Position numbers and translations under genes: made by a program. A stretch of DNA of 64,000 bases, taken from the NCBI RefSeq assembly GCF_010731815.2, contig NZ_AP022593.1, forward strand, positions 992,001 to 1,056,000, read 5' to 3'. The notes under the pieces were generated by a model. That model saw only the letters and a list, made by a program, of their open reading frames with translations. It had not been told where the DNA came from and did not search any database. Below, in pieces: positions 23,720-34,880 of the stretch (positions within the stretch are counted from its first letter, which is position 1; each line of letters opens with the position of its first letter). This stretch comes from Mycolicibacterium arabiense (GTDB lineage Bacteria; Actinomycetota; Actinomycetes; Mycobacteriales; Mycobacteriaceae).

Positions 23720-24724
23720 TCAGGTCGGCACCAGGCTCAACCGCAGGTCCGGACCGATCCGCTCGGTGCCGTCGAAGCGCCACCGTTGGGCGTTGCTGAT
23801 GGTCAGCACGCCCACGTCGTCGACGGCCGCAATCGGCCCGCCGAGCAGGATCGGGGCGACGTAGGCGAGGATCCGGTCGATCGCCCCGGCGCGCAGGAAC
23901 GCACCGGCCAGCGTGGGCCCACCCTCGAGCAGGACGTCGGTGCGGTCGGACAGCGCCCGCACGACCTCCCACGGATCCCGGGTGCGGATCACCATGGTGC
24001 GCGAGTCGTCGTTGAGGACCCGCGCCTCGGAGGACACCTCACGCTGGCCGACGACGACCCGAAGCGGTTGCCGGGCGGCGAGGCTCCCGTCGGGCAGCCG
24101 GGCGGTCAGCGTCGGGTCGTCGGTGAACACGGTGCCGGTTCCGACCACGATCGCGTCGACCACGGCCCTGCGCCGGTGCACGTCGGCGCGGGACGCCTCG
24201 CTGGTGATCCACTGGCTGCTGCCGTCTGCTGCGGCGCTGCGGCCGTCGACGCTGGTGGCGTACTTCCACGTCACGTGCGGGCGACCGGTGCGCTGCTTGT
24301 GCAGCCACTCGCGCAGCGGACCCCCGGCGGCCTCGTCGGCCAGCAGCCCCGCCTCGGTCCGGACGCCGCCGTCGGCGAGCCGGGCCGAACCGCCGGCAGC
24401 CGCCGGATTGGGGTCGGCGATGGCGTACACCACACTCGCCACCCCGGCCGCGAGCAGTGCGTCGACGCACGGCGGGGTCCGCCCGTGGTGGTTGCACGGC
24501 TCGAGCGTCACCACCGCGGTACCGCCGACCGCCCGCTCGCCGGCGCGGCGCAAGGCGAGCACCTCGGCGTGCGGACCACCCACCGGTTCCGTGGCGCCGA
24601 CGCCGGCGATCTCACCGTCGCGATCGAGGATCACCGCACCGACCGGTGGGTTCGGGTAGGTCGATCCCTTGACCTGCTCGGACAGCTCGATGGCGCGCCG
24701 CATGGCGGCCTCGGCACCGCTCAC
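23720..24724 (-). CDS. ribD: Bifunctional riboflavin deaminase/reductase RibD
   Basis: The 334-residue enzyme deaminates and then reduces the pyrimidine intermediate of riboflavin synthesis. The N-terminal cytidine-deaminase-like domain has zinc/catalytic residues H52-A-E54 and C77…C86 ([12 protein letters not shown]). The C-terminal reductase has [20 protein letters not shown] and [14 protein letters not shown] place the start at GTG 24724, which overlaps the rpe stop as GTGA; open frame further upstream is rpe antiframe. Confidence 0.95.
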   Translation of the reverse strand: MSGAEAAMRRAIELSEQVKGSTYPNPPVGAVILDRDGEIAGVGATEPVGGPHAEVLALRRAGERAVGGTAVVTLEPCNHHGRTPPCVDALLAAGVASVVYAIADPNPAAAGGSARLADGGVRTEAGLLADEAAGGPLREWLHKQRTGRPHVTWKYATSVDGRSAAADGSSQWITSEASRADVHRRRAVVDAIVVGTGTVFTDDPTLTARLPDGSLAARQPLRVVVGQREVSSEARVLNDDSRTMVIRTRDPWEVVRALSDRTDVLLEGGPTLAGAFLRAGAIDRILAYVAPILLGGPIAAVDDVGVLTISNAQRWRFDGTERIGPDLRLSLVPT

Positions 24725-25425
24725 GACAGATGCGGTGACGCGGCGGCGGCCCGCCGTCGCAGCGACGCCACGGCCTCGGCCGGGTCCGCTGCGCTGTAGA
24801 CCGCCGACCCCGCGACGAAGCAGTCCACGCCGGCCTCCGCGGCCGCCTCGATCGTGTCGGCGTTGATGCCGCCGTCGATCTCGACCACCACGGTCAACTC
24901 CCCCGCGTCGACCAGCGCGCGCACTGCCGCCACCTTGGCCAGGACCTCGGGCATGAACTTCTGACCGCCGAAGCCCGGCTCGACCGACATCACCAGCAGG
25001 GTGTCGAAGTCGCGCAGGATCTCGAGATAGGGGTCGATCGGCGTACCCGGCTTCACGCTGAGGCCTGCCCGCGCGCCTGCCGCCCTGATGTCGCGGGCCA
25101 CGGCGCGGGGATCGTCGGTGGCCTCGGCGTGGAACGTCACGTTGTAGGCGCCTGCCTCGGCGTACGGCGGCGCCCATCGTGCCGGGTCCTCGATCATCAG
25201 GTGACAGTCCATCGGGATGTCGGTGACCTTCAGCAGACTCTCGACGACCGGCAGGCCCAGCGTCAGGTTCGGCACGAAGTGGTTGTCCATGACGTCGACG
25301 TGCAGCCAGTCGGCGCCGTGCACGGCCGCCGTCTCGTCGGCCAGTCTGGCGAAGTCCGCGGCGAGGATCGACGGCGCGATCAGAGGTGCCTGGGCGAGCG
25401 AAGCGACGGGAGATTGGCCAGCCAT
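24721..25425 (-). CDS. rpe: Ribulose-phosphate 3-epimerase
   Basis: The 234-residue TIM-barrel enzyme interconverts ribulose 5-phosphate and xylulose 5-phosphate. [23 protein letters not shown], the [10 protein letters not shown] phosphate loop and EIDGGIN are all present; the usual HVDVMDG glycine is Asn here. ATG 25425 is preferred over GTG 25434 because AGGGTGA lies just before it and the protein then begins MAG as in relatives. It sits in the operon fmt-rsmB-rpe-ribD. Confidence 0.95.
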   Translation of the reverse strand: MAGQSPVASLAQAPLIAPSILAADFARLADETAAVHGADWLHVDVMDNHFVPNLTLGLPVVESLLKVTDIPMDCHLMIEDPARWAPPYAEAGAYNVTFHAEATDDPRAVARDIRAAGARAGLSVKPGTPIDPYLEILRDFDTLLVMSVEPGFGGQKFMPEVLAKVAAVRALVDAGELTVVVEIDGGINADTIEAAAEAGVDCFVAGSAVYSAADPAEAVASLRRRAAAASPHLS

Positions 25426-25461
25426 GGCGGTCACCCTACTTGGGGCTCTTCGCGCGAGCGC

Positions 25462-26844
25462 TCATCGCACTTGCAGCGCGGCGGCGAACATCGCGTCCGT
25501 GCCGTGGCGGTGCGGCCACAGCTGGACGTGGCTGCCCTTGCCGACCACGGGGTCGAACAACGGCCAGGTGTCGATTGGCTCGACGGGATGACGGCGCACC
25601 GCGTCGGCGACCACCCCGACCGTCTCGGCCAGGTGCGGCGAACAGGTGGCGTAGAGCACCACGCCGCCGGGGCGGGTCAGCGCGATGGCCGAGGCGAGCA
25701 GTTCGCGCTGCAGCTTGACCAGCGGCGGCACGTCACCGGGCTGACGCCGCCAGCGCGCCTCGGGACGGCGACGCAGCGCACCGAGACCGGTGCACGGCGC
25801 GTCGACCAGGACGCGGTCGAAGGACGCGGCGGGCAACCCGGTGTCGCGCCCGTCGACGCGGAGCACCTCCACGTCGAGACCCTTGGTATTGCGCTCGACG
25901 AAGTCCGCCCGATGCGGGGTCGGCTCCACCGCCGTCACGCGTGCGCCGGCGCCCGCGGCGATCGCGGCCAGCAGTGCCGTCTTCCCACCCGGGCCCGCGC
26001 ACAGGTCGAGCCACCGGCCGCCATCCCCCTCCACGGGCGCCAATGTCAGTGCGCGCGCGACGAGTTGGCTGCCCTCGTCCTGCACCAGTGCCTCGCCGTC
26101 GCGTACCGGCGCCAGCAGACCGGGATCACCACCGGCCAGGTACACCGCATACGGCGAGTAGCGGCCGGGCGTCCCGTCCACCGCGGCCGCCAGCTCCTCG
26201 GAGGTTCGGATCCCCGGCCGGGCCGCGAGGTGCACGACGGGCCGGTGGTCGTCACTGCTCAGCAGGTCCTCGAGTTCGGCCGCGTCGGCGCCCAGCGCGT
26301 CGGCGAAGCACTGCGCGATCCACCGCGGGTGCGAGTGGGTGAACGCCAGATGCCCCACCGGGTCCTTCTCGGCCGACGGGGCCAACTCCGCCATCCAGGA
26401 CTGCTCGTCGCGCTTGGAGATCGACCGCAGCACGCCGTTGACGAAACCCGCACGGGGGGTGTCGACTTCGATGGCCGCCTGCTCGACGGTGGTGTCGACC
26501 GCGGCGTGCGCGTCGACCCGGGTGCGCAGCAACTGGTAGGCGCCGAGCCGCAGCAGGTCCAGCAGGACGCCGTCGATCTGATCGACGGGCCGCCCCGACG
26601 CCGCGGCGATCACCGCGTCGAGGACGCCGAGGCTGCGGCAGGTGCCGTAGGCGAGTTCGGTGGCGAACGCGGCGTCGCGGTCGGTGATGTTCCGTTCGCG
26701 CAACAGTGCGGGCAGCGTCAGGTTGGCGTAGGCGTCCCGTTCGGTCACCGCACGCAGGGTGTCGTAGGCGACCCGGCGCGCGGGATCCAGTGGTGTGCGA
26801 CGGGTCGGGCGGCGGGGGCCGCGTCCCCGGTCCGGCCGGCTCAC
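25462..26844 (-). CDS. rsmB: 16S rRNA (cytosine-C5)-methyltransferase RsmB/Fmu
   Basis: The 460-residue protein has an N-terminal NusB-like RNA-binding domain ([33 protein letters not shown]) and a C-terminal NOL1/NOP2/Sun methyltransferase domain. The SAM loop is [15 protein letters not shown], and the two catalytic cysteines are in VDAPCTGLG and LYATCSPH. It methylates C967-equivalent of 16S rRNA in E. coli. The start is GTG 26844, overlapping the fmt stop as GTGA. Confidence 0.94.
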   Translation of the reverse strand: MSRPDRGRGPRRPTRRTPLDPARRVAYDTLRAVTERDAYANLTLPALLRERNITDRDAAFATELAYGTCRSLGVLDAVIAAASGRPVDQIDGVLLDLLRLGAYQLLRTRVDAHAAVDTTVEQAAIEVDTPRAGFVNGVLRSISKRDEQSWMAELAPSAEKDPVGHLAFTHSHPRWIAQCFADALGADAAELEDLLSSDDHRPVVHLAARPGIRTSEELAAAVDGTPGRYSPYAVYLAGGDPGLLAPVRDGEALVQDEGSQLVARALTLAPVEGDGGRWLDLCAGPGGKTALLAAIAAGAGARVTAVEPTPHRADFVERNTKGLDVEVLRVDGRDTGLPAASFDRVLVDAPCTGLGALRRRPEARWRRQPGDVPPLVKLQRELLASAIALTRPGGVVLYATCSPHLAETVGVVADAVRRHPVEPIDTWPLFDPVVGKGSHVQLWPHRHGTDAMFAAALQVR

Positions 26845-27767
26845 GAGGCCCGCGCCGTGTCGTCGAGGCGGGCGCCACGGGCCCAGTCGGCCGCAGCCAT
26901 CGGTTTCTTGCCGGGCGGTTGTATCCACCCGAGCCGCACCGGCGACGAGGCCGTACCCACGTGCACTCCCTCCCGGTCGGCCCGAATGTCACCGGGCGAC
27001 AGGGCTTCCCGTTCGGTCGGGGTCACCGGTCCCAGCTTGACGCGCAGGTCGCCGATCGTGGTCCAGGCTCCCGGATTGGGCGTCACGGCCCGGATCCTGC
27101 GGTCGACCACGTGGGCGGGCAGATCCCATCGCACGCGCGCCTCCTCGACGGTGATCTTCGGGGCGACGGTCACGCCCTCGCTGGGTTGCGGCACGGCGGT
27201 CAACGATCCGTCGTCGATGCCGTCGAGGGTGGACTCGAGCAGGCCCGCGCCCGAGTCGGCCAACCGTCCCAGCAGATCGCCCGCGGTGTCGGTCGGCCGG
27301 ATCGTCTCGGTCACGACGCCGAAGACGGGGCCCGAGTCGAGGCTCGGTTCGATCTGGAACGTCGTTGCGCCGGTGACGGTGTCGCCCGCCGCGATCGCGG
27401 CCTGGACCGGCGCCGCGCCCCGCCATGCGGGCAGCACCGAGAAGTGCAGGTTGATCCATCCGAGGCGGGGCACGGCCAGCAGCCCGTCACGCAGGAGCGC
27501 ACCGTAGGCGACGACGGCGCAGCAGTCGGGCGCGTAGCCGGCCAGCTCGGCGACGAATTCCTCGGAGTTGGGCCGCTCGGGACGCAGCACGGGAATGCCC
27601 TCCGCGAGTGCCAGCGCCGCGACCGGCGACGGCGCGGGCTTGCCGCGTCGGCCGGACGCCGCGTCCGGCCGGGTCAGCACGGCCACCACGTCGTGGCGCG
27701 GCGAGTCGATCAGGCGGCGCAGGGACGGCAGTGCAGGCTCGGGCGTGCCTGCGAACACGATTCGCAT
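26841..27767 (-). CDS. fmt: Methionyl-tRNA formyltransferase
   Basis: The 308-residue enzyme formylates initiator Met-t[19 protein letters not shown] opens the formyltransferase domain. [18 protein letters not shown] holds the catalytic His, and a smaller C-terminal tRNA-binding domain follows around residue 205. The position before rsmB is typical. Confidence 0.96.
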   Translation of the reverse strand: MRIVFAGTPEPALPSLRRLIDSPRHDVVAVLTRPDAASGRRGKPAPSPVAALALAEGIPVLRPERPNSEEFVAELAGYAPDCCAVVAYGALLRDGLLAVPRLGWINLHFSVLPAWRGAAPVQAAIAAGDTVTGATTFQIEPSLDSGPVFGVVTETIRPTDTAGDLLGRLADSGAGLLESTLDGIDDGSLTAVPQPSEGVTVAPKITVEEARVRWDLPAHVVDRRIRAVTPNPGAWTTIGDLRVKLGPVTPTEREALSPGDIRADREGVHVGTASSPVRLGWIQPPGKKPMAAADWARGARLDDTARAS

Positions 27768-27819
27768 GGTGGGTCTTCGTCCTCGGATCTGGAGTCTGGA
27801 TGTCTCGGCCGTGTACGTC

Positions 27820-28356
27820 TCAGCCTGGCATCTGGTAATACTCGCGTTCGCCGACGCCTGCCAGCGGGGCGACGAGCAGCCACGGGATGGTGCCGACCAG
27901 TCGGTTCAGGGTAGCGACGGCGTCGTTGTAGTACTGGCGCGCGAACGCCAGCGTCTTCTCGGTGTCGGCGAGGTTCTCCTGCAGGTTCAGGAAGTTCTCC
28001 GACGCCGCGGACTGCGGCTGCGCGCGGCCGGCGGCGAGCAGCCGGCCCACCGCGTCGTCGAGGTCGCGTTCGGCGGCACTGCGCTGAGCCACCGACGTGC
28101 CGCCGGTCGCCGACGTCAGTGCGTTCTGCGCCGTCACGACCCGTTCGAGCAGCGTCCGCTCGTGCGCGGCGAAGGTCTCCACCGTGTGCACCAGGCTCGG
28201 GATCAGCGATGCGCGCCGGGTCAGCTCGACGTCGATACCCGCCAGCGCCTCGGCGACTCGGACGTCGGCGGACCGAATCTTGTTGTAGCCCACCACGAAG
28301 CCGACCAGCACCAGCGATAGCAGCACCAGGACGAGGACGAGGACCGCGGTCACCAC
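27820..28356 (-). CDS. LemA-family membrane protein
   Basis: The 178-residue protein has one N-terminal membrane helix (about 3-24) followed by the LemA helical bundle, seen in [42 protein letters not shown] and [13 protein letters not shown]. LemA proteins are of uncertain function and often lie beside DUF2207 or TPM proteins, as here. The start is GTG 28356, overlapping the stop of the DUF2207 gene. Confidence 0.93.
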   Translation of the reverse strand: MVTAVLVLVLVLLSLVLVGFVVGYNKIRSADVRVAEALAGIDVELTRRASLIPSLVHTVETFAAHERTLLERVVTAQNALTSATGGTSVAQRSAAERDLDDAVGRLLAAGRAQPQSAASENFLNLQENLADTEKTLAFARQYYNDAVATLNRLVGTIPWLLVAPLAGVGEREYYQMPG

Positions 28357-30173
28357 GAGCCGCCACCTCCTCCCCCACCGCCGCCACCGCCACCGCCACT
28401 ACTGCTGCTCGAACTGCTACCGCTCGAACTGCCCGAGGACGACGACACCTGCGACGCGGTGTACGCGCCGATCGACGAGGACAGCGCCGACTCGAACCCG
28501 TCGAAGTCCGCCCCGCCGCCCGAGCCGAACGACGAGTCACCGTCGCCCGAACTCGACGAGGACTGATACCAGACGGGCTGCGGGGCAACGGTTCCCATCG
28601 TGGTCTCGTACTTGCGCGCCCACGCCGCCGCGCTACCCGCCGCCACGGCGTAGGGAACGTAGGCGGTGTAGAGGTCCTTGCGTGCGGCGAAGTCGAAGCG
28701 CGTCTCCGCGGAGTCCGTCGACAGCAGCCGGTGGAAACCCTCGGCGCGCGACCACAGTTGGCGGCCCGCCTCGGTGCGCCGCGTGCCGACGCCTGCGGCC
28801 CACGCCCCGACGGTGAGTGCGAAGAACGCCGCGAACGGCAGGCCCCACATCGTCGTCGGGAAGCCCCATCGGAAGAAGCCGCACAGCGCGAGGATGGCGG
28901 CGACGGCGTTGGCCGAACGGATCCACAGTTCCTTCCTGCGCGGCACGATCAGCCCCTCGTCGCGCGCCCACTTGCGGACTGCTTCGGCCATTTCGGTCTT
29001 CGCCTTCTGCAGCTTCGCTCCCGCCTTGGCCGATTTCCTCGCCTCGAAGACCGTTCCCCGGCCCATCACCTTGAGCGTCGAACCGACCGCCACGCCCACC
29101 GGGTCGACGTCGATCCAGTCCTTGCGCTCGGCGATGCCCCGCACGTTCCACTGCGCATTGCTCACCTGACGCAGTTCGACCAGGTTGCGTTCGGCGAGGT
29201 GAAACAGGGTGGCCGTCAACCCGTTCCAGGGCACGCGCTCGGTGCGGACGTACTCGGTCTGCACGGGGCCGAGCCCGGGCGGTGGTTCGTACTGCACGGG
29301 CGACCCGGGCACCGGCTCCACCGTGGTGCGGTACCAGAGGTAGCCCGCCGCGCCTGCGGCGACCGCGATGCCGAGCACCCACGCCGCGGTGACGACGGAC
29401 TGGCCGAACACGCGGTCCCAGGGCTGCGACCACGGCAGCTCGACGCGCTGCGGCGTCGGCACGTCCACCCCTGCCCGCAAGGTCACCGGCGTGCGCGGTG
29501 GCAGGTCGGTCGCCGAGAACTCGACGGTGTCGCCGTCGAGGGTCAGGCCGGTGCACGGGCGCCCGACCCCGAACCCGACCGCACACCGGGCACCGGTCAC
29601 GTCGCCGGGCATGGTGGCGCGGATGCGCACGCGCTCGATCTCGTTGTTCCACGACGGCGCCACGACGTTCCAGAAGAACGCGGATTCCGAGTCGGGTCGA
29701 CCGACGTCGGTGGCGAACCGGCGATCCGATCCGGTCGAACCGGGGTCTAGCACTCCGTCGATGGCATACCGGATCTCGTAGGTGTGGGCGCCGGGCCATA
29801 GCGTGCTGTAAGGGTCGCCGATCTTGGCGACGCGGAAGCGGTCGGCGTCCTCCCAGAGCATCTGGTAGTCCACGGGCTCGCCGTCGAGGAGGATCGACGT
29901 GATCTCCGGGGTCTGCCGCACGGACGGCTCGTTGGGGTTGGCGACGTCCCAGTACCGGAAGATGCCGTGCCGTCCGGACGGGAAGTCACCGGTGATCGTC
30001 TCGACCGCGGTGAGGTCGCCGTCGGCGCCGACGGTGAAGTCGGCGCGGTAGTCGGTGATCACCACGGGGTCGTCGGCGGGGCCTGCGGCCGAGCCCGAAC
30101 CGAACGCCAGCGGCCACAGCAGTCCGAGGGCGATGAGCCCGAGGAGGAGCGACCAGCCGAGGATCCTGCGCAC
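28350..30173 (-). CDS. DUF2207-family membrane protein with poly-Gly/Ser tail
   Basis: The 607-residue product has an N-terminal hydrophobic signal/anchor (ILGWSLLLGLIALGLLWPLA), an extracellular β-rich DUF2207 domain (VVITDYRADFTVGADGDLTAVETI… is its opening, shown here only in part), a central helix pair near 400-460 and a cytoplasmic segment. The last 70 residues are almost only Ser and Gly, ending in SW. The start is GTG 30173 behind GGAGG. It is coupled to lemA. Such pairs are common in actinobacteria; the role is unknown. Confidence 0.88.
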   Translation of the reverse strand: MRRILGWSLLLGLIALGLLWPLAFGSGSAAGPADDPVVITDYRADFTVGADGDLTAVETITGDFPSGRHGIFRYWDVANPNEPSVRQTPEITSILLDGEPVDYQMLWEDADRFRVAKIGDPYSTLWPGAHTYEIRYAIDGVLDPGSTGSDRRFATDVGRPDSESAFFWNVVAPSWNNEIERVRIRATMPGDVTGARCAVGFGVGRPCTGLTLDGDTVEFSATDLPPRTPVTLRAGVDVPTPQRVELPWSQPWDRVFGQSVVTAAWVLGIAVAAGAAGYLWYRTTVEPVPGSPVQYEPPPGLGPVQTEYVRTERVPWNGLTATLFHLAERNLVELRQVSNAQWNVRGIAERKDWIDVDPVGVAVGSTLKVMGRGTVFEARKSAKAGAKLQKAKTEMAEAVRKWARDEGLIVPRRKELWIRSANAVAAILALCGFFRWGFPTTMWGLPFAAFFALTVGAWAAGVGTRRTEAGRQLWSRAEGFHRLLSTDSAETRFDFAARKDLYTAYVPYAVAAGSAAAWARKYETTMGTVAPQPVWYQSSSSSGDGDSSFGSGGGADFDGFESALSSSIGAYTASQVSSSSGSSSGSSSSSSSGGGGGGGGGGGGGSW

Positions 30174-30196
30174 GTCACCTCCCGGGTTTGGACGCC

Positions 30197-32197
30197 TTAC
30201 CCTATGTGCAGCGGGTCGATCTGTACGCGAACGGGCGCTCCGTCGTGGCGGGCACTGGCCACGCCGGTGGCCTTGCGCAATGCCGCGGCCAATTCGAGGC
30301 CCTGCTCGCGTGGCACCCGGACGAGCATGCGGATGACCGGCCCGTCGACCGGTTCGCCCGCGGGGCGACGAGCACCGGGCGGCAGGTCCACCGGCCCCAG
30401 GACCTCGGCCCCCTCCGGCAGTGTCGCGGTGTCGATCAGCGCGGCCGCAGACGCGACGTCGCCGTCGATGGCCGCCATGTGCGCGGCGGGCGGCAGCCCG
30501 ACCTCGGTCCTCGCGTCGAGTTCGGCCTCGGCCGCCGCGACGGGATCCCACCGGACGAGTGCCTGCACCGTCGGGATCGCCGACTCGGCGACGACGGCGA
30601 CCACGCCGCCCTCGGACCGCGGCCGCACCAGCGCGCCCGCGGCCATCCACCGGCGCAGCGCGTCCTCCCCCGCGCGCAGGTCCTGCCTGCCGAGCAGCGC
30701 CCATCCGTCGAGCAGCAGCGCGGCGCCGTATCCGCCCGGGGCAACGGGTTCGGCGCCCGGCGTCGCGACCACGAGGGCGGGGGTGTCCGGGACCGTCGCG
30801 AGCACGGCGTCGCCGCCCGAGGTGACGACGGTGGTGCCCGGGAAGGCCCTGCCGAGTTCCTCCGCGGTGCGCCTGGCACCGACCACGACGGCCCGCACGG
30901 CGTCCGACCCACAGCGGGCGCACCGGAGTGCGGGTTCGTGCCGGCCGCACCAGCGGCACACCGCGCCGGTCGTGTCCCGGTCGGGCAGTGACAGCGGCCC
31001 GGTGCAGTGCCTGCAGCGGGCGATGGTCCGGCAGCGTCCGCACGCGAGTGCGGGCACGTATCCGCGGCGGGGCACCTGCACCAGCACGGGCGCGCCTGCC
31101 TTCAGGGCGGAGCGAGCGGCGTCGAGCGCCATCGTGGGCAGCCGTGCCGTCCGCGCCGCCGGGTCGCGCTCCTGCGCATGGGCACTGTCCTCGATGGCGA
31201 CGACCCGCGCCGCCCTGGCCCGCACCTGTGGGCGGGTGGCCACCAGGTCGTGTGCCCACCGGGACCGCACCAGGGCCTGGGCCTCGGCGGTCCGCGAGTA
31301 CCCGCCGATCAGCGCCGCGCAGCGCACCTGGTGGGCGCGCAGCATCGCGACCTCGCGGGCGTGCGAGTACGGTGCGCGCGGTTCGGCGAGGCTGTCGTCA
31401 CCGTCGTCCCACACCATGACCAGTCCGAGGTCGGCGACCGGTGCGAACACCGCACTGCGGGTGCCGATCACGAAGCGCGCGCCGCCGCGCAGCACGGCCA
31501 GCCAGCGGCGGTACCGCTCGGCGGGGCCGAGCCCGGCCGACAGCGCGACCACCCTGGTCGGGTCGACGTGCCGGGACGCGGCGGCGTGCAGCGCGTCGAC
31601 GTCGCTCTGGTCGGGCAGGACGGCCAGCGCGGCCCGGCCTGAGTTGACCACCGCCGCCCCCGCCTCGGCCAGCCGATCGGCCCACTGCTCCCCCGGCAGC
31701 GCCTGCCACACCGCGCGCGCCGCCCGGCCCTCGGCGAGTGCTGCCAGGAAGGCCTCGGCCCGTCCGTACACCGACCACCCGGCCGGATCGACGTCGGCGG
31801 TGACGAGCGGGGCCAGCTCGGGAACGGCCTGCTTCTCGACGTTGGCGTGGCGCGGCGGCACGGCCAGCCGCAGGACGTCGGGCCGGGTTCCGGCGTACCG
31901 GGTCGCGACGGCCTCGGCGAGGCGCCGGACGTCGGGGGTCAGGACCGGCTCGGCCGACACGACGCGGTCGAGCCAGCCCAGCTTGCCCACGTGGTCGGTG
32001 TCCGAACGCCGTTCCAGGATGAAGGCGTCGACGAGCCTGCCGTGGAAGCGGACGCGGGCGCGCACGCCCGGTTGGGCGTCGTCGGACTGCTCGCTGCTGA
32101 CCAGGTAGTCGAATTCTCGATCGAGATGCGGCACCGACAGCATGGGCAGCACGCGTGCGATCGGCTCGTGTTCGGCGGCCTGTCTGGTCGTGCTCAC
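30197..32197 (-). CDS. priA: Primosomal protein N' (PriA), degenerate actinobacterial form
   Basis: PriA restarts stalled replication forks. The 666-residue protein keeps the N-terminal DNA-binding domain ([19 protein letters not shown]), the Cys-rich zinc module ([13 protein letters not shown]…[16 protein letters not shown]) and the C-terminal domain, but I cannot find a Walker A GxTGSGKT or a DEAH box. This is usual for mycobacterial PriA, which is thought not to be a helicase. The start is GTG 32197, overlapping the next gene's stop as GTGA; upstream open frame belongs to antisense sequence. Confidence 0.9.
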   Translation of the reverse strand: MSTTRQAAEHEPIARVLPMLSVPHLDREFDYLVSSEQSDDAQPGVRARVRFHGRLVDAFILERRSDTDHVGKLGWLDRVVSAEPVLTPDVRRLAEAVATRYAGTRPDVLRLAVPPRHANVEKQAVPELAPLVTADVDPAGWSVYGRAEAFLAALAEGRAARAVWQALPGEQWADRLAEAGAAVVNSGRAALAVLPDQSDVDALHAAASRHVDPTRVVALSAGLGPAERYRRWLAVLRGGARFVIGTRSAVFAPVADLGLVMVWDDGDDSLAEPRAPYSHAREVAMLRAHQVRCAALIGGYSRTAEAQALVRSRWAHDLVATRPQVRARAARVVAIEDSAHAQERDPAARTARLPTMALDAARSALKAGAPVLVQVPRRGYVPALACGRCRTIARCRHCTGPLSLPDRDTTGAVCRWCGRHEPALRCARCGSDAVRAVVVGARRTAEELGRAFPGTTVVTSGGDAVLATVPDTPALVVATPGAEPVAPGGYGAALLLDGWALLGRQDLRAGEDALRRWMAAGALVRPRSEGGVVAVVAESAIPTVQALVRWDPVAAAEAELDARTEVGLPPAAHMAAIDGDVASAAALIDTATLPEGAEVLGPVDLPPGARRPAGEPVDGPVIRMLVRVPREQGLELAAALRKATGVASARHDGAPVRVQIDPLHIG

Positions 32198-32925
32198 TCG
32201 GCCGGTGTAGCAGCGCCCGCCGACGCCGTAGGTCCTCGACCGAACAGGAATCCCGCGGTGATCAACAGGATCGACGCGGCGTACGCGAACCAGATCGGGA
32301 CGGCGAGCGCCTCGGAACCGAGCACGAACTTCCCGATGCCGATCATGCCGTCGGACACCGCGAAGCAGACCGCGCCGAGCGCCGTCCACGGCGTGGGCAG
32401 GTCGGCCAGCAGCGCCGCGCAGGCCATGGCGCCGAGCACCACGATGTAGAGGGTGACCGGCACGGCCATCCCCTCGGCGACCAGGCGCGGCCAGAACCAG
32501 ACGAGCAGGGCGACGCAGGCGACGACGAGGACGGCGCATGCCACGACCCGCGGGGTGGTGCGGCGGGCCAGCGGGAGCAACGCGGCCAGGAAGCACAGGT
32601 GCGCGACGAGGAACGCGCCGAGGCCGAGCACGAACGACGGCTCCCACCACGGGACGGCGAGCAGGGAGTCGCCCGCGGCGGAGAACACCAAAGCCGCGAC
32701 GAGCCAACGACGTTCGCGCACCACCCGATGACCGAGCGCGGCGACTGCGAGCAGCACGGCGGTCAGTGCCTTGACCGCGGGCTGCAGGGCGAACTGGCCC
32801 GTGAGGTCGGCGCCCGAGGGCAGCCGCGCGGCGGTCACGACGAGGAACACGCCGTACGCCGCACCGACCACGCCTGCGGCGACCCACGCGATGCGCGATC
32901 GCGACGATGCGTACGTTGTGCCCAT
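32194..32925 (-). CDS. Lysoplasmalogenase-like (YhhN/TMEM86) membrane protein
   Basis: The 243-residue protein has about eight membrane helices and carries family features [14 protein letters not shown] and [17 protein letters not shown], in which the buried acidic residues are thought to act in vinyl-ether lipid hydrolysis. Its ATG 32925 shares a CATG palindrome with the start of the divergent esterase gene. It is coupled to priA. Substrate in mycobacteria is unknown. Confidence 0.85.
   Translation of the reverse strand: MGTTYASSRSRIAWVAAGVVGAAYGVFLVVTAARLPSGADLTGQFALQPAVKALTAVLLAVAALGHRVVRERRWLVAALVFSAAGDSLLAVPWWEPSFVLGLGAFLVAHLCFLAALLPLARRTTPRVVACAVLVVACVALLVWFWPRLVAEGMAVPVTLYIVVLGAMACAALLADLPTPWTALGAVCFAVSDGMIGIGKFVLGSEALAVPIWFAYAASILLITAGFLFGRGPTASAGAATPAE
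32912..32917 (+). promoter_or_regulatory. Candidate leaderless -10 for the first esterase
   Basis: TACGTT ends 6 bases before ATG 32924, all of it lying opposite the lysoplasmalogenase start region. A leaderless esterase message is expected. Confidence 0.45.
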
Positions 32926-33877
32926 GCCCGCAGACGACGCTCCCGTCAGCCCGATGCCACTCGACCCCATCCTGGAGAAGGTACTGGAAGCGGTTCCCTT
33001 CCAGCTGACGACCGAGGGCGGCCCCGAGGCCACCCGCCAGCGGTTCCGCGACGTGCCGCGGCCCGAGGTCCATCCGGAGGTGACGGCGGAGGACCGCGAG
33101 ATCGGCGGACCCGGCGGCCCGCTACCCATCCGGCTGTACCGGCCCGCCGACGCGGGCACGTCGCCACTGCCCATCGTCATGTTCTTCCACGGCGGCGGCT
33201 GGGTGGTCGGCGACCTCGACACCTACGACGGCGCCGCCAGGGTCCACGCCGCGGAGACCGGCGCGTTGGTCGTGGCCGTCGACTACCGGCTCGCGCCGGA
33301 GCACCCGTATCCGGCTGCCGTCGACGACGTGTGGGCCGCCACGCGGTGGGTCGCCGAGCATGCCGACGAACTGGGCGCCGACGCAAGGCGGATCGCCGTG
33401 GCCGGCGACTCCGCGGGTGGCAACCTCGCGGCGGTCGTCGCGCAACTGGCCCGTGACGCCGACGGTCCCGAGCTGCGGTTCCAGTTGCTCTGGTACCCGG
33501 CCACGACGTGGGACGTGACCCTGCCCTCGTTCACCGAGAACGCGAACGCCCCGATCCTGGACACCGTCTCCGTCGGCGGCTTCTCCCGGTGGTACGCAGG
33601 CCACGTCGACCTGTCCAACGCACCGGCCACCCTGATCCCGGGCCGCGCCGAATCACTGGCGGGCCTGGCACCGGCCTACATCGCGGTGGCGGGCCACGAT
33701 CCACTGCGTGACGACGGCATCCGCTACGGCGAACTGCTGACCGCCGCCGGGGTGCCCGCGGAGGTGCACAATGCCGCGAGCCTGGTGCACGGCTACCTCG
33801 GCTACGCCGGCATCGTTCCGGCGGCCACCGAGGCGACCCAACGCGGGCTCGCGGCACTGCGCGCCGCGCTAGGTTGA
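32924..33877 (+). CDS. Hormone-sensitive-lipase-family esterase (LipI-like)
   Basis: The 317-residue α/β hydrolase has the oxyanion motif [11 protein letters not shown], the nucleophile elbow GDSAGGN, the acid in GHDPLRDDG and the catalytic histidine in VHGYLGYAG, all of group IV (HSL) esterases. In M. tuberculosis a related pair, lipI and lipH, sits beside the membrane gene and priA as here. It has no signal peptide. The substrate is unknown, probably short acyl esters. A second esterase starts 4 bases downstream. Confidence 0.92.
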   Translation: MPADDAPVSPMPLDPILEKVLEAVPFQLTTEGGPEATRQRFRDVPRPEVHPEVTAEDREIGGPGGPLPIRLYRPADAGTSPLPIVMFFHGGGWVVGDLDTYDGAARVHAAETGALVVAVDYRLAPEHPYPAAVDDVWAATRWVAEHADELGADARRIAVAGDSAGGNLAAVVAQLARDADGPELRFQLLWYPATTWDVTLPSFTENANAPILDTVSVGGFSRWYAGHVDLSNAPATLIPGRAESLAGLAPAYIAVAGHDPLRDDGIRYGELLTAAGVPAEVHNAASLVHGYLGYAGIVPAATEATQRGLAALRAALG

Positions 33878-33881
33878 GACC

Positions 33882-34880
33882 GTGACGGACACCTCGGCGA
33901 GCACGACGCCCGGGCAGCGGCCCGACATCGACCCGATCCTGAAGATGGTGCTGGACGCGGTGCCGCTGGAGTTCACGATCGCCGACGGCGTCGACGTCGC
34001 CCGCGAGAAGTTCCGGGCAGTCAAGCCGCCGCCGGAGATACTGCCCGACCTGCGCATCGAGGCTCGCGTCGTCGGTCACGGGGACCTGACCGACGTGCCG
34101 GTCCGCATCTACTGGCCGCCGGTCGACCAGCACGCTCACCTGCCCGTCGTCGTCTTCTTCCACGGTGGCGGCTGGTGCATCGGCGACCTCGACACCCACG
34201 ATCACGTCGCCCGAGCGCACGCCGTGGGCGCCGAGGCCATCGTCGTGTCGGTGGACTATCGCCTGGCGCCCGAGCATCCCTTCCCCGAGGGCGTCGAGGA
34301 CGCGTGGGCGGCACTGCAGTGGGTCGCCGACCACGCGACCGAACTCGGCGGCGACCCGGCCCGCATCGCCGTGGCAGGCGACTCCGCGGGCGGCAACCTC
34401 GCGGGGGTCATGGCGTTGCGGGCGCGTGACGCAGGCGGGCCGCCGCTGGCGTTCCAGCTGCTCTGGTACCCCGTCGTCGTCGGTGACCTGTCGGCGCCGT
34501 CGTTCACCGAGAACGCCGATGCGCCCATCCTCAACCGCGACGTCACCACGGCGTTCCTCACCTGGTACCTGCCGGGGATGGACATGACCGATCCCGCCGC
34601 ACTGCCGACCGATCTCGCGCCCGCGAACGCCGCGACGCTGGCGGGTCTGCCGCCCGCGTACATCGGCACCGCCGAGCACGACCCGCTGCGCGACGACGGC
34701 GGGAGGTACGCCGAATTACTCGGCGCCGCAGGGGTTCCCGTTCAGCTGTCCAACGAGCCGACCATGGTGCACGGCTTCGTCAGCCTCGCATTGGTGGCCC
34801 CTGCGGCGGCCGAGGCCACCCAGCGCGGACTCGCGGCACTGCGGGCCGCGCTGCATCCGGCCGGGGGGGACGCGCGATGA
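33882..34880 (+). CDS. Hormone-sensitive-lipase-family esterase (LipH-like)
   Basis: The 332-residue paralogue of the preceding gene has FFHGGGWCIGDLDTHDHVAR, the GDSAGGN elbow, [11 protein letters not shown] and VHGFVSLA. It starts with GTG 33882 and its stop overlaps the ATG of the monooxygenase (ATGA). A Baeyer-Villiger enzyme makes esters from ketones and this esterase could hydrolyse them, so coupled action is a reasonable inference. Confidence 0.92.
   Translation: MTDTSASTTPGQRPDIDPILKMVLDAVPLEFTIADGVDVAREKFRAVKPPPEILPDLRIEARVVGHGDLTDVPVRIYWPPVDQHAHLPVVVFFHGGGWCIGDLDTHDHVARAHAVGAEAIVVSVDYRLAPEHPFPEGVEDAWAALQWVADHATELGGDPARIAVAGDSAGGNLAGVMALRARDAGGPPLAFQLLWYPVVVGDLSAPSFTENADAPILNRDVTTAFLTWYLPGMDMTDPAALPTDLAPANAATLAGLPPAYIGTAEHDPLRDDGGRYAELLGAAGVPVQLSNEPTMVHGFVSLALVAPAAAEATQRGLAALRAALHPAGGDAR

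Noticed and set aside
25129..27507. 792-codon plus-strand open frame
   Set aside because: Antisense to rpe, rsmB and fmt; no start signal or recognisable domain.
29967..32108. 713-codon plus-strand open frame
   Set aside because: Antisense to priA; Ser/Ala/Arg-rich shadow.
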